Below are positions 55,485 to 64,000 of a stretch of DNA of 64,000 bases, one piece after another; positions within the stretch are counted from its first letter, which is position 1; each line of letters opens with the position of its first letter. Both the position numbers and the translations under genes were made by a program. The notes below the pieces were generated by a model. The model was not told where the DNA came from. It did not search any database and saw only the letters and a list, made by a program, of their open reading frames with translations. The DNA is from Flavobacterium hercynium (GTDB lineage: Bacteria; Bacteroidota; Bacteroidia; Flavobacteriales; Flavobacteriaceae), in contig NZ_MUGW01000022.1 in the NCBI RefSeq assembly GCF_002217285.1, forward strand, positions 1 through 64,000. Direction: 5' to 3'.

Positions 55485-55712
55485 ATGCAAAATCAGTCAA
55501 AAGATCCTTTACATGGGATTACACTCCAAAAAATAGTTGAGGCATTAGTCGACTTTTATGGATTTGATACTTTAGGGGAATTAATTCCAATAAAGTGTTT
55601 TATTTCCAATCCAACTATTAAATCTAGTCTTACTTTTTTAAGAAAGACCGATTGGGCTCGTAAAAAAGTAGAAGATTTATATCTAAAATCTTTGCGTAAA
55701 TTTTCTAGCTAA
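55485..55712 (+). CDS. VF530-family small DNA-binding-like protein
   Basis: A 75-residue protein matching VF530 (DUF2132): DPLHGITLQKIVEALVDFYGFDTLGELIPIKCFISNPTIKSSLTFLRKTDWARKKVEDLY. The family has a helical DNA-binding-like fold known from one Vibrio structure; the function is not established. It is preceded by its own promoter and a strong 5' hairpin, and ends 6 bp from the convergent DUF3575 gene. Confidence 0.92.
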   Translation: MQNQSKDPLHGITLQKIVEALVDFYGFDTLGELIPIKCFISNPTIKSSLTFLRKTDWARKKVEDLYLKSLRKFSS

Positions 55713-55718
55713 CTAAAT

Positions 55719-56273
55719 TTACAACTTATATGAAAGCATAACGCCTCCACGGTAAGGAAGCCATTCTCCACTTTTATTATAGTTAGGTGCTGTTTCGTAG
55801 CGTCCTGGTGTTCCATCGTTATAATATCCTTTGTAGAATCCTTGATGCCACCCACCGCCAGCATAAACGTCTAAAAGAAATCTGTCGTTTAATTTGAAAT
55901 TGTATCCTACGGTTACTCCTAAACGATATCCAAAACCATCTTCATAACGATTACTGTTAAAATAGTTCCATTTTTGTATTTTATAAATGTCTGGTCCTGC
56001 ATGTCCACCAACATACCAGCCTTTAAAATTTTCTTTAAAGTGGTAACGTAATTCTGGTGTTAAAGTTGTAAATTTCATTGGGTGATGTCCGTTGAAAGAT
56101 TCCCAAAAAGATGACATAACATCTACACTAAAAGTGAAGTTTTTTCCAATACTAGTTTCAATACCTACATTTGGAACACCAACAAGCGCAGTAACAGCAT
56201 TAAACTTCACATAAGTTTGACTTTGTGACTGAATAGTAAAGAATAGTACAGATAAAATTAAGATTTTTTTCAT
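55719..56273 (-). CDS. DUF3575-family outer-membrane beta-barrel protein
   Basis: A 184-residue exported protein from the ATG at 56273 (MKKILILSVLFFTIQSQSQ, signal peptide ~1-19); a start nine codons upstream is less likely. Beta-rich body with AVTALVGVPNVGIETSIGKNFTFSVDV and LTPELRYHF typical of DUF3575, and a C-terminal aromatic strand (RGGVMLSYKL) as in small outer-membrane barrels. Function unknown. It stands between VF530 (convergent) and a GNAT gene. Confidence 0.87.
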   Translation of the reverse strand: MKKILILSVLFFTIQSQSQTYVKFNAVTALVGVPNVGIETSIGKNFTFSVDVMSSFWESFNGHHPMKFTTLTPELRYHFKENFKGWYVGGHAGPDIYKIQKWNYFNSNRYEDGFGYRLGVTVGYNFKLNDRFLLDVYAGGGWHQGFYKGYYNDGTPGRYETAPNYNKSGEWLPYRGGVMLSYKL

Positions 56274-56407
56274 AAAGTATGTTTTCGTAATAAGAAACAA
56301 AGCTCTATTGCTTATTTCGCGTGCAAATATAACGCATTACCTTAGTATACTATTGTCAAAAAAAGACATTTAACAGCTATTATTTTGTATTGTAAGATAA
56401 CAGTTTC

Positions 56408-56956
56408 TTATTTGTTTAATAATGAGTAAATTACTTTGTCTAAAAATTTCCCTTCATATAATTCCGATTCTTTGAAATGGGCTTCTTTAACAAAACCACA
56501 TTTCAGAAGTACTGCTTCTGATGCAAAATTTTCAGGATCAATAAAAGCTTCAATAGAATGAAGTTTTAGATCTTCAAAACCATATTGAATTAAACGTTTC
56601 ACGGCTTCTGGAATTATTCCTTTTCCATGAAATTCAGGTAAAAGCATATATCCAATTTCTGCTCGATGATTTTCGGGCTGCATTCTGTAATATCCTATAA
56701 TTCCAAGTAATTTGTCATTTTCCTTCAGGGTTATTCCCCAGTTTATACCAACATTACTCTCGATTTTTTCTTCAATCATTGCAATATGTTCAAGTGCGTC
56801 TTCGGTATTTTTTACCAAAGGTCTTGGGATAAACTTCATTGTTTCCGGATTAGAACGCAGTTCAAAAATCTCGTTTACATCTTCAGTAGTAATTCTTCTT
56901 AAGACTAAACGATGTGTTTCTATGGTGGGAAATGGTGTAAAATTAAATGCTAACAT
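56408..56956 (-). CDS. GNAT-family acetyltransferase, RimJ/RimL-like
   Basis: A 182-residue acetyltransferase: FPTIETHRLVLRRITTEDVNEIFELRSNPE at the start, the acetyl-CoA loop region RAEIGYMLLPEFHGKGIIPEAVKRLIQYGF, and a typical end (ENFASEAVLLKCGFVKEAHFKES). The RimJ/RimL-like subgroup usually acetylates protein N-termini or amino groups of small molecules. The substrate is unknown. It starts 8 bp after the upstream epimerase gene, so the two are co-transcribed. Confidence 0.92.
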   Translation of the reverse strand: MLAFNFTPFPTIETHRLVLRRITTEDVNEIFELRSNPETMKFIPRPLVKNTEDALEHIAMIEEKIESNVGINWGITLKENDKLLGIIGYYRMQPENHRAEIGYMLLPEFHGKGIIPEAVKRLIQYGFEDLKLHSIEAFIDPENFASEAVLLKCGFVKEAHFKESELYEGKFLDKVIYSLLNK

Positions 56957-56964
56957 TTTTTAAG

Positions 56965-57816
56965 TTATAATATTTGTATACTAAATTTTGAATGGAAACT
57001 TTGATTTTCATCTAGAACCAAACCCCCTTCTTTTTTGAATAAATCACCTGAATTTTCGGCTGTGTCTGAGTATCCGAGCCAAGGTTCGATGCAAATAAAC
57101 GGAGCTTGTTCTTTTGTCCATATCCCTAAACTTGGAAAATCTTTAAAATCGACTTTAATATAGGGTTTTGAATTTTCGAATATAGTAAGAGAATTAGACT
57201 CTAATGTTTTAAAAATTAAAGCATCATTCTCAAATAATTGATAATTTAATGGAATAAGATTGTTTTTAGTTTCCAAAGTTTTAGTTTGATTTGAAATCAA
57301 ATCATTCTCGAGAAGATAATATTTCAATTGTTCTTCTTTTTCAAACTGAATACTGTAATTTTCAAAATTTTCAGGTAATGCCAGAGCGGGATGAGCACCA
57401 ATAGAAAAAGGTAATTTTGAATTTCCTTTATTGATTACTTTATATTCAATATCCAGTGTTGTTTCGTGAAGTGTGTATATAAGTTGTAATTCAAACTCAA
57501 AAGGATATTTCTTTAGCGTTTCGGCAGTAGATTGCAATGAAAAAACAGCACTATTTTCAGTACTTGAAATTAGATCAAACTCCATATCACGCGCAAAACC
57601 ATGTCTTGGTAATTCATATTCTTTTTCGTTGATTGTGTATTTGTTGTTTTTTAAAGTTCCTACAATAGGGAAAAGAATTGGAGAATGTTTTCCCCAGAAA
57701 GCAGGATTGCCTTCCCAGATAAATTCTTTGTTTTGATTGTTTTTTAATGAAAACAATTCAGCTCCGGCATGCTTAATAGAAGCCTTTAAAATTGAATTTG
57801 ATATTATTGTATTCAA
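56965..57816 (-). CDS. Aldose 1-epimerase-family protein
   Basis: A 283-residue beta-sandwich of the galactose-mutarotase superfamily: AELFSLKNNQNKEFIWEGNPAFWGKHSPILFPIVGTLKNN, the LPRHGFARDMEF box with a catalytic-type histidine, FSIGAHPALALP (second His) and ICIEPWLGYSDT. The spacing fits the YihR/LacX-like short members, which act on sugars or sugar phosphates. First gene of a two-gene unit with the GNAT. Confidence 0.92.
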   Translation of the reverse strand: MNTIISNSILKASIKHAGAELFSLKNNQNKEFIWEGNPAFWGKHSPILFPIVGTLKNNKYTINEKEYELPRHGFARDMEFDLISSTENSAVFSLQSTAETLKKYPFEFELQLIYTLHETTLDIEYKVINKGNSKLPFSIGAHPALALPENFENYSIQFEKEEQLKYYLLENDLISNQTKTLETKNNLIPLNYQLFENDALIFKTLESNSLTIFENSKPYIKVDFKDFPSLGIWTKEQAPFICIEPWLGYSDTAENSGDLFKKEGGLVLDENQSFHSKFSIQIL

Positions 57817-57998
57817 AGTTTTACTGTGATAAAGTTAGTTTTAATGTTTTGTAAATATATTTTATATATTTTATTTTTTTAACTATTTGGCTCTAAAATT
57901 TTAATTACTAAAATTTTGCTAAAAATGAATATCTGATTCTTTTTTCTATTTAAATAGCTTTTTTTTTCCTTAATTTGCTACATAAACAGCTAAAAAAT

Positions 57999-60266
57999 AT
58001 GAAAAATCAATCCACAAGAGCCTTATTTTGTATGGCTTTTTTTGTAGGGATTTCTTCTGTTTGGGCTCAACCAAAGCCAACTACAACGACAGAGAACCCG
58101 ATCAATAATTACAATTACCATGATGCTTTTGCACCTCATTTTTACACAAAGAATGGTACTCCAACCCGTTCTGCAAGTGGTCAGCCGGGAGTAGAATACT
58201 GGCAAAACAGGGCTGATTACCAAATAACAGCAAAATTAAACGGAACAACAAATGAAATTGTTGGTACAGACGAAATTACATATACAAACAACAGTCCTGA
58301 TAAATTATCATTTTTATGGTTGAACCTGGATCAGAATTTATTTAAAGAAGATTCAAGAGGAAATGCAGTTGTGCCTTTGACAGGAAGCCGTAATGGAGCG
58401 CAGGGACAGGTTTTTGATGGAGGGAACAAAATAAAATCGGTAAAAGTTATCATTGGAAAGAAGAAAACTGAGATTGAAGCTAAATATATTGTTACAGATA
58501 CCAGAATGCAGATTTTTCTTCCAGAGGAATTGGCAGCAAAAGGCGCTTCTGTAAAAGTTAAGATTGAATTTTCATTCATTGCACCATTTGAAGGTTCAGA
58601 CAGAATGGGAGTTTTGGAAACTAAAAACGGAAAAATATTCACTGTAGCGCAATGGTATCCGCGTATGTGCGTCTATGATGATGTAAGAGGATGGAATACA
58701 GCTCCTTATTTAGGTGCCTCTGAATTCTATTTAGAATATGGTGACTTTGATGTTAAACTTACCGTTCCGGGAAATCATTATGTTGTGGCTTCAGGAGAAT
58801 TAGTTAATGGTTCAGAAGTATTGTCTGCAGATCAGTTTAAAAAATACAAAGAAGCTACAGAAAGTGATAAAACAGTTACAATTCGTTCTGTAGAAGAAGT
58901 AAATTCAAGTGCCAATGCTAATGCAGGAACAGAGAAAACATGGCATTATAAAATCAAAAATTCACGCGATTTTTCTTGGGCATCCTCTGCGGCTTTTGTC
59001 TTAGACGGAGCAAAAATAAATTTACCAAGTGGTAAAAAATCATTGGCTTTGTCTGCTTATCCTGTAGAAAGTGCAGGTAATGCTGCTTATGGCCGTTCTA
59101 CTGAATATGTAAAAGCATCGATCGAACATTACTCAAAACAATGGTTTGAATATCCTTATCCGGCAGCTACAAATGTTGCAGGAAATGAGGGAGGAATGGA
59201 ATATCCGGGAATAGTTTTCTGTTCATGGAAATCAAAAGGAGAATCTTTGTGGGGAGTTACAGATCACGAATTTGGACACATCTGGTTTCCTATGATTGTA
59301 GGTTCAAACGAACGTTTATTTGCCTGGATGGATGAAGGTTTTAATACTTTTATCAATTCATTAAGTACGGCCGCTTTTAATAATGGCGAATACAAGGAAA
59401 AAGCAACAGATCTACACGAAATGGCGAATGCCTTTACAAGACCTGATTTAGAAACAATAATGAGTTCTCCTGATAATATGAAGGAAGCAAATATTGGTAT
59501 GCTGGCTTATTTTAAACCAAGTGCAGGTTTAATTATATTGAGAGAGCAGGTTCTAGGAAAAGAACGTTTTGATCTTGCTTTTAGAACTTACATTGAGCGT
59601 TGGGCTTATAAACACCCTACACCGGATGATTTTTTTAGATCAATGGAAAATGTTGCAGGTGAGGATTTAAGCTGGTTTTGGAGAAGCTGGTACGTAAACA
59701 ACTGGCGTTTTGATCAGGGAATAAACTCAATTAAATATGTAAAAAATGATCCTGCTAAAGGTGTAATTATTACAGTTGAAAATTTTGATAAAATGCCAAT
59801 GCCAATCGTCTTAGATGTAAAAACAAAAAGTGGTAAAGTAACAAGAGTAAATTTACCGGTAGAAGTTTGGCAACGTAATAAAGACTGGTCTTTTAAACAC
59901 AATTCTACTGAAGAAATAGAAAGTATTACCTTAGATCCTGATCATGTATTTCCGGATAATAACGAAAATAATAATGTTTGGAAAGCAGGAAGCGGTAAAG
60001 TAGAAAAAGATGTTATTTTAGATGCTTATCTTGGAACGTACTCTACAACAAAAGCAGCTCTTAAAATCGAAATTACGGAAAAGAACAGTGTGTTAAATGT
60101 AGATATAACAAACTTCCCAACGTTTTCTGTGCAGGCAGTAACTGGAGAAAAAGACACTTTTGAATCAAAAGGAGCAGGTTTGAAATTCAAATTTAACGAA
60201 GCTAAAACAAGTTTTGATATGATTATAGATGGAAGTGGACAAGTAATTCCGTTTACTAAGAATTAA
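57999..60266 (+). CDS. M1-family metallopeptidase, exported
   Basis: A 755-residue zinc aminopeptidase from the ATG at 57999 (signal peptide ~1-24, SSVWAQ); an in-frame ATG at 57975 is less likely. The zinc-site motif HEFGHIW is at H423-H427, with the third ligand E446 in DEGFN; HExxH-x18-E is intact. The exopeptidase motif usually GxMEN is GGMEYPG here. An N-terminal beta domain and a C-terminal extension of ~100 residues follow the usual plan. Likely periplasmic peptide degradation. A strong terminator follows. Confidence 0.94.
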   Translation: MKNQSTRALFCMAFFVGISSVWAQPKPTTTTENPINNYNYHDAFAPHFYTKNGTPTRSASGQPGVEYWQNRADYQITAKLNGTTNEIVGTDEITYTNNSPDKLSFLWLNLDQNLFKEDSRGNAVVPLTGSRNGAQGQVFDGGNKIKSVKVIIGKKKTEIEAKYIVTDTRMQIFLPEELAAKGASVKVKIEFSFIAPFEGSDRMGVLETKNGKIFTVAQWYPRMCVYDDVRGWNTAPYLGASEFYLEYGDFDVKLTVPGNHYVVASGELVNGSEVLSADQFKKYKEATESDKTVTIRSVEEVNSSANANAGTEKTWHYKIKNSRDFSWASSAAFVLDGAKINLPSGKKSLALSAYPVESAGNAAYGRSTEYVKASIEHYSKQWFEYPYPAATNVAGNEGGMEYPGIVFCSWKSKGESLWGVTDHEFGHIWFPMIVGSNERLFAWMDEGFNTFINSLSTAAFNNGEYKEKATDLHEMANAFTRPDLETIMSSPDNMKEANIGMLAYFKPSAGLIILREQVLGKERFDLAFRTYIERWAYKHPTPDDFFRSMENVAGEDLSWFWRSWYVNNWRFDQGINSIKYVKNDPAKGVIITVENFDKMPMPIVLDVKTKSGKVTRVNLPVEVWQRNKDWSFKHNSTEEIESITLDPDHVFPDNNENNNVWKAGSGKVEKDVILDAYLGTYSTTKAALKIEITEKNSVLNVDITNFPTFSVQAVTGEKDTFESKGAGLKFKFNEAKTSFDMIIDGSGQVIPFTKN

Positions 60267-60287
60267 AAATATAAAACATAAAAATTT

Positions 60288-60324
60288 AAAAACCCGATAG
60301 TTATGAGTAACTATCGGGTTTTTT
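60288..60324 (+). terminator. Intrinsic terminator after the M1 peptidase
   Basis: AACCCGATAGTTA and TAACTATCGGGTT arms around a TGAG loop, followed by Ts: a long stem with a strong G-C core. Confidence 0.92.
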
Positions 60325-60372
60325 GTGTTTTAAAAACAACATTTAATTAAAAAAATGTTAGAATTTTATTTT

Positions 60373-60406
60373 TTTGTTTTGTGAATTAAAAAATAGTGTA
60401 CTTTTG
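60373..60406 (+). promoter_or_regulatory. Promoter of the arginine operon
   Basis: TTTG (60373-60376 or 60378-60381) and TACTTTTG at 60399-60406, spacing 17-22 nt. The mini-ORF ATG at 60412 is at or next to the predicted start point. Confidence 0.65.
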
Positions 60407-60733
60407 CAACGATGAATAAAATAAGTTTACATATAACTTCTTTGTCACGGACAAGCTCACCCGCTACTTCTCCCGAAGTACGGATACTATCTCTATAGTA
60501 TTCACAGAGTTTTTCGCCGCGTATTTATTTATATTCATTTTTCATTTTGAAATCATATCATTTGTCCTTTGGACAAACATATCCTAAAAGTATATATTAT
60601 TTTTTGAATTTTCTTAATCAATTGTTTGATTTTGAGAATGTTACTTCTATTTTGTCTATTTTTATTGGATTGAATTTCAGATTTCAAACTAAACAATACG
60701 CTTTAATTTTTAACTCTAACTTCAACTATTGAA
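60407..60733 (+). promoter_or_regulatory. Structured leader of the arginine operon
   Basis: About 325 nt lie between the promoter and the first gene. Four perfect hairpins are visible: 60441-60455 (TTGTC/GACAA), 60465-60480 (TACTTC/GAAGTA), 60484-60501 (ATACTAT/ATAGTAT) and 60561-60577 (TTTGTCC/GGACAAA). GGACAA of the first (60449-60454) could pair instead with TTGTCC of the fourth. No T-run terminator is evident before the first gene. A 61-codon frame at 60547-60732 looks non-coding. Confidence 0.5.
60412..60498 (+). CDS. Possible 28-residue leader peptide of the arginine operon
   Basis: ATG to TAG frame: MNKISLHITSLSRTSSPATS followed by PEVRILSL. It starts five bases after the -7 box, so it would be translated leaderless. 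Both arginines use CGG, a codon that is rare in the neighbouring genes. That would suit an arginine-sensing attenuator, but two codons are few and the same bases also form three hairpins. The coding status is uncertain. Confidence 0.3.
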   Translation: MNKISLHITSLSRTSSPATSPEVRILSL

Positions 60734-61375
60734 ATGAAAATCTCTATTGTTGTAACTCAGGAAGAACACTTCAAATTCGCACAGGAAATTTGCGATACGA
60801 TAGAATCATCTGCCTTATTGAGAGGTACGGGGATTGCTAAAAGAACTCCTGAATACATTCAGAAAAAAATGTCGAACGGTGATGCAATGATTGCTTTGGC
60901 AGATGGAAAATTTGCAGGTTTTTGTTATATCGAAAGTTGGGAGCACGGTAAGTTTGTGGCGCATTCCGGTCTAATCGTGCATCCGGATTATAGAAGTTTA
61001 GGACTTGCAAAAAAAATCAAATCAAAAGTTTTCGATTATTCTTTAAAAAGATTTCCGGATGCTAAAATATTTGGTATTACAACCGGTTTGGCTGTAATGA
61101 AGATAAATTCAGAACTAGGTTATAAACCAGTGCCTTTCTCTGAGCTTACAACCGATCCTAGCTTTTGGGCAGGTTGTAAAACGTGTACGAATTACGAAAT
61201 TTTAAAAAGTAAAGACAACAAAATGTGCTTATGTACAGGAATGTTACACGATCCAAAAGAAAAACAAAAAGATCCGCCAAGACATCCATTTAACGAAGCG
61301 GTTTTAAAAAGACTGAAAAAAATTAAACAAGCATTGTTTTTAAATAAACTAATGTCATTTACTTTTTTGCCTTAA
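60734..61375 (+). CDS. GNAT acetyltransferase of the arginine operon, possible acylglutamate synthase
   Basis: A 213-residue GNAT with the acetyl-CoA loop SGLIVHPDYRSLGLAKKIKSKVF. The family's first-gene position before argG and argC in Bacteroidota suggests that it acylates glutamate (N-acetyl or N-succinyl), the missing first step; no classical argA or argJ is seen here. A C-terminal cluster (CKTCTNYEI ... CLCTG) contains four cysteines that could bind metal. The function is inferred from context, not proven. Confidence 0.88.
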   Translation: MKISIVVTQEEHFKFAQEICDTIESSALLRGTGIAKRTPEYIQKKMSNGDAMIALADGKFAGFCYIESWEHGKFVAHSGLIVHPDYRSLGLAKKIKSKVFDYSLKRFPDAKIFGITTGLAVMKINSELGYKPVPFSELTTDPSFWAGCKTCTNYEILKSKDNKMCLCTGMLHDPKEKQKDPPRHPFNEAVLKRLKKIKQALFLNKLMSFTFLP

Positions 61376-61442
61376 AGAATAACAATTTAAAAAGAAATCT
61401 CAAACTTGCTATATACGAAAGTATTAGCCTAAATTATAAAAA

Positions 61443-62636
61443 ATGAAAAAAGTTGTATTAGCCTATAGCGGAGGATTAGACACCTCTTATTGTTTGAAAT
61501 ATTTAAAAAATGAAAAAGGGTATGAAGTTCATACCGTGCTTGTAGATACAGGAGGATTTGATGTTGAAGAATTATCTGCAATAGAAAAAAGAGCTTACGA
61601 ATTAGGAAGTGCGCAACATGCCAACTTAACGATCGTAGATAAATATTATGATAAAGCTATAAAATATTTGATTTTTGGAAACGTATTAAAAAACAATACC
61701 TATCCATTATCAGTAAGTGCAGAACGTGTTTTTCAGGCTATCGAAGCAATTAAATATGCTAAAAAAGTAGGAGCAAGTGCCATTGCACACGGAAGTACAG
61801 GTGCAGGAAATGATCAAATTCGTTTTGATTTAATTTTTCAGACCATTGCTCCGGAAATTGAAATTATTACACCAATTAGAGATTTGAAATTATCAAGACA
61901 AGAAGAAGTAGATTACTTGTCAAAAAATGGTGTTCATTACTCTTGGGAAAAAGCCCAATACTCGATCAACAAAGGACTTTGGGGAACAAGCGTTGGAGGG
62001 AAAGAAACATTGACTTCAAGCCAGCCATTACCAAGTGATGCTTACCCATCGCAATTGCAAAAAGAAGGAGAAGAGAAAGTAAGACTTCATTTTGAAAAAG
62101 GAGAATTAGTTGGTCTTAACGGTCAATTTGATAAACCATCAAATAATATTGTTGCTCTGGAAAAATTAGCCAATGCTTTTGCAATTGGTAGAGATATTCA
62201 CGTTGGTGATACCATTATCGGAATCAAAGGAAGAGTTGGTTTTGAAGCTGCTGCGCCTTTAATTATTATAAAAGCACATCATTTGTTAGAAAAACATACA
62301 CTTGGTAAATGGCAACAATACTGGAAAGAACAACTAGGAAACTGGTACGGTATGTTGTTTCATGAAGGGCAGTTTTTAGATCCTGTAATGCGTAACATTG
62401 AAACATTTTTACAAGATACACAACAAACAGTAAATGGTGTTGTAACTGTTTCTCTTAAGCCATATCATTTTTCGCTTGATGGAATAGAATCTGATAATGA
62501 TTTAATGAACACAGGTTTTGGACAATATGGAGAAATGAACAATGCCTGGACATCAGACGATGCAAAAGGATTTATTAAGATTTTAGGGAATGCTCAAAAC
62601 ATCTTTTCATCAGTAAACCATTTAGATCATGATTAA
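61443..62636 (+). CDS. argG: Argininosuccinate synthase
   Basis: Joins citrulline and aspartate with ATP to argininosuccinate. A 397-residue enzyme with the ATP pyrophosphatase loop AYSGGLDTSY at 7-16, VGASAIAHGSTGAGNDQIRFD, and WEKAQYSINKGLWGTSVGG. Complete and typical. Its last 8 bases overlap argC, so translation is coupled. It is the second gene of the arginine operon. Confidence 0.96.
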   Translation: MKKVVLAYSGGLDTSYCLKYLKNEKGYEVHTVLVDTGGFDVEELSAIEKRAYELGSAQHANLTIVDKYYDKAIKYLIFGNVLKNNTYPLSVSAERVFQAIEAIKYAKKVGASAIAHGSTGAGNDQIRFDLIFQTIAPEIEIITPIRDLKLSRQEEVDYLSKNGVHYSWEKAQYSINKGLWGTSVGGKETLTSSQPLPSDAYPSQLQKEGEEKVRLHFEKGELVGLNGQFDKPSNNIVALEKLANAFAIGRDIHVGDTIIGIKGRVGFEAAAPLIIIKAHHLLEKHTLGKWQQYWKEQLGNWYGMLFHEGQFLDPVMRNIETFLQDTQQTVNGVVTVSLKPYHFSLDGIESDNDLMNTGFGQYGEMNNAWTSDDAKGFIKILGNAQNIFSSVNHLDHD

Positions 62637-63606
62637 TGTTGGAATAATTGGTGGTTCAGGCTACACAGCCGGAGAACTTATCAGAATTTTAATGAATCAC
62701 CCCAATGTAAACATTGATTTTGTTTACAGTACGACAAATTCAGGGAAGCCACTTTCTGTAGCACATCATGATTTGATGGGAGATATAGAAATGAACTTTA
62801 CAGATGTCGTAAATCCGAATGTAAATGTTGTGTTTCTATGTTTGGGACACGGTAAATCAATTTCTTTTCTAGAAGAGAATAAATTTGCAAGTCATACTAA
62901 AATCATTGATTTAGGAAACGATTTCAGATTGAATAAGGATGCTAATTTCGAAGGAAAACAATTTGTTTATGGTTTACCTGAATTGAATAAAGCCGACATT
63001 AAAAAAACAAATTTTATTGCTAATCCTGGTTGTTTTGCAACAGCTATTCAATTAGCATTGTTGCCTTTAGCAAAAGGAAATCTTTTAAATAATGATGTTC
63101 ATATTAATGCTACAACGGGAAGTACCGGAGCAGGAGTTGGACTTGCAGAAACGTCTCATTTTAGCTGGAGAAACAATAATATGTCTCATTATAAAGCTTT
63201 CGAGCACCAGCATTTAGGTGAAATAGGAGAAAGTTTGGTACAGCTACAAGAAGATTTTGACAGTGAATTGCTTTTTATTCCAAACAGAGGTGATTTTCCA
63301 AGAGGAATTTTTGCGACTTTGTATACGACATCAGATGAAAGTCTTGAACAATTAGTTTCAAGATATGAGGATTTTTATAAAAATGAGCCATTTATAACCG
63401 TGACTACGACCAACATCAATATGAAGCAAGTCGTACAAACAAATAAATGCATAATTAGTTTATTGAAAAAAGGAAACCTTATTTTGATTACTTCTATCAT
63501 AGATAACTTAACCAAAGGTGCTTCCGGACAAGCCATTCAAAACATGAATTTGATGTTTGGACTAGAAGAAACAACTGGTTTAAAATTGAAACCGAGCGGT
63601 TTTTAA
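62629..63606 (+). CDS. argC: N-acetyl-gamma-glutamyl-phosphate reductase
   Basis: NADPH-dependent reduction of the acylglutamyl phosphate to the semialdehyde in arginine synthesis. A 325-residue enzyme with GIIGGSGYTAGELIRIL at the start, catalytic C135 in NPGCFAT, and HQHLGEIGE with the proton-shuttle histidine. Starts within argG by 8 bp. A 98-bp AT-rich spacer separates it from argD. Whether the native substrate is acetylated or succinylated cannot be told. Confidence 0.96.
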   Translation: MINVGIIGGSGYTAGELIRILMNHPNVNIDFVYSTTNSGKPLSVAHHDLMGDIEMNFTDVVNPNVNVVFLCLGHGKSISFLEENKFASHTKIIDLGNDFRLNKDANFEGKQFVYGLPELNKADIKKTNFIANPGCFATAIQLALLPLAKGNLLNNDVHINATTGSTGAGVGLAETSHFSWRNNNMSHYKAFEHQHLGEIGESLVQLQEDFDSELLFIPNRGDFPRGIFATLYTTSDESLEQLVSRYEDFYKNEPFITVTTTNINMKQVVQTNKCIISLLKKGNLILITSIIDNLTKGASGQAIQNMNLMFGLEETTGLKLKPSGF

Positions 63607-63618
63607 TATGATTTAATG

Positions 63619-63679
63619 ATTTAAGAATTGAATAATTAAAAAATTAATTTCAAAATCTTTAAATTATTCAATCTTAAAA
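63619..63679. repeat. AT-rich inverted repeat in the argC-argD spacer
   Basis: TTTAAGAATTGAATAATT on the left and its near-complement AATTATTCAATCTTAAA on the right, with one bulged base. A weak hairpin between argC and argD that may affect relative expression. Confidence 0.5.
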
Positions 63680-63704
63680 TTTTTCAATAATTAAAACAAA
63701 AAAA

Positions 63705-64000
63705 ATGAACTTATTCAACGTTTACCCATTATATAACATCACTCCAGTAAAAGCTTTCGATTGTACTATTATCGACGATAAAGGAGTAGAATACTTAGAT
63801 TTATACAGCGGACATGGTGTGATTTCTATCGGACACACACAGCCGGATTATGTTGCAAAACTAAAAAATCAATTAGATCATTTAGGATTTTATTCGAATG
63901 CGATTCAAAATCCTTTGCAGGTTGAACTAGCACAAAAGTTAGGAAAGCTTTCAGGATTAGAAGAGTATGAATTGTTTTTATGCAGTTCCGGAGCTGAAGC
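63705..64000 (+). CDS. argD: Acetylornithine aminotransferase (partial, cut by window end)
   Basis: The first 98 residues of a class-III PLP aminotransferase are visible: MNLFNVYPLYNITPVKAFDC, YLDLYSGHGVISIGHTQPDYV and CSSGAEA, the last forming the phosphate-binding loop. The PLP lysine lies beyond the window. Position after argC in an arginine operon makes acetyl- (or succinyl-) ornithine aminotransferase by far the most likely function. It is truncated only because the window ends. Confidence 0.9.
   Translation, partial: MNLFNVYPLYNITPVKAFDCTIIDDKGVEYLDLYSGHGVISIGHTQPDYVAKLKNQLDHLGFYSNAIQNPLQVELAQKLGKLSGLEEYELFLCSSGAE

Noticed and set aside
60441..60501. tRNA-like or T-box-like structure in the arginine leader
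   Set aside because: No cloverleaf, no GTTC-type T arm, no T-box motif. Only separate short hairpins are visible.
60547..60732. A 61-codon frame in the arginine-operon leader
   Set aside because: Composition follows the AT-rich leader (F, N, I, L), it runs to the bases just before the GNAT start, and a hairpin (60561-60577) overlaps its beginning. More likely untranslated leader.

Overview
The window is a piece of a Bacteroidota chromosome, almost certainly a Flavobacterium close to F. johnsoniae. The reasons are low GC content, Bacteroidota promoters (TTG/TTTG about 19 nt before TAnnTTTG), almost no Shine-Dalgarno sequences, Type IX secretion (T9SS) and gliding families (CHU_C sorting domain, PorP/SprF, a PorE-like OmpA protein, PorD), an RprXY-like two-component pair, and a class B1 metallo-beta-lactamase of the BlaB/IND/JOHN kind. 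There are about 55 credible protein genes, no rRNA or tRNA, no prophage and no CRISPR array. Most of the window is core chromosome with small accessory islands.

Layout. 1-8.9 kb: AlkC-like repair protein (minus), nadC, YihY, DUF2147, B1 metallo-beta-lactamase, priA, a LytTR response regulator (minus) and the rpsF-rpsR-rplI operon. 9-12.8 kb: an Oar-like TonB-dependent receptor and a small conserved protein. 12.8-25.3 kb: a 1.1-kb gene-free AT-rich region, then a three-gene surface-protein locus: a 2757-residue repetitive adhesin with a T9SS type-B tail, a SprF/PorP partner and a PorE-like OmpA protein. 25.4-42.2 kb: ligA, a membrane protein, a 5'-nucleotidase split over two genes, DUF6913-dapA, bamD-rpoZ-coaBC-porD-recN-TPR-fabV, a GT2 glycosyltransferase-coaE pair and an RprXY-like pair. 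42.2-46.7 kb: a repeat-rich intergenic region with a possible leader mini-ORF, then an RNA-repair operon (unknown 248-aa protein, RtcB ligase, PrfH release factor, TPR protein). 46.7-54 kb, mostly minus strand: acyl-ACP thioesterase, miaA, a K+ channel with a zinc-ribbon tail, an exonuclease/GIY-YIG fusion, a four-helix-bundle gene inside inverted repeats, YggS, 3-hydroxyacyl-CoA dehydrogenase and a Gfo/Idh oxidoreductase. 54-60.3 kb: pcm, smpB, VF530, DUF3575, GNAT, an aldose-epimerase-like protein and an M1 peptidase. 60.3-64 kb: the start of an arginine operon (structured leader, GNAT, argG, argC, argD cut by the window end).

The most interesting regions are: (1) the RtcB-PrfH operon with an unrecognised first gene and an upstream promoter/mini-ORF/terminator that could act as an attenuator; (2) the giant adhesin, which alternates Ig-like domains with five copies of a ~160-residue module I cannot name; (3) the structured arginine-operon leader with a mini-ORF predicted to be leaderless; (4) the four-helix-bundle gene framed by inverted repeats. 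All functional statements come from reading sequence motifs and family knowledge; no database search was run.
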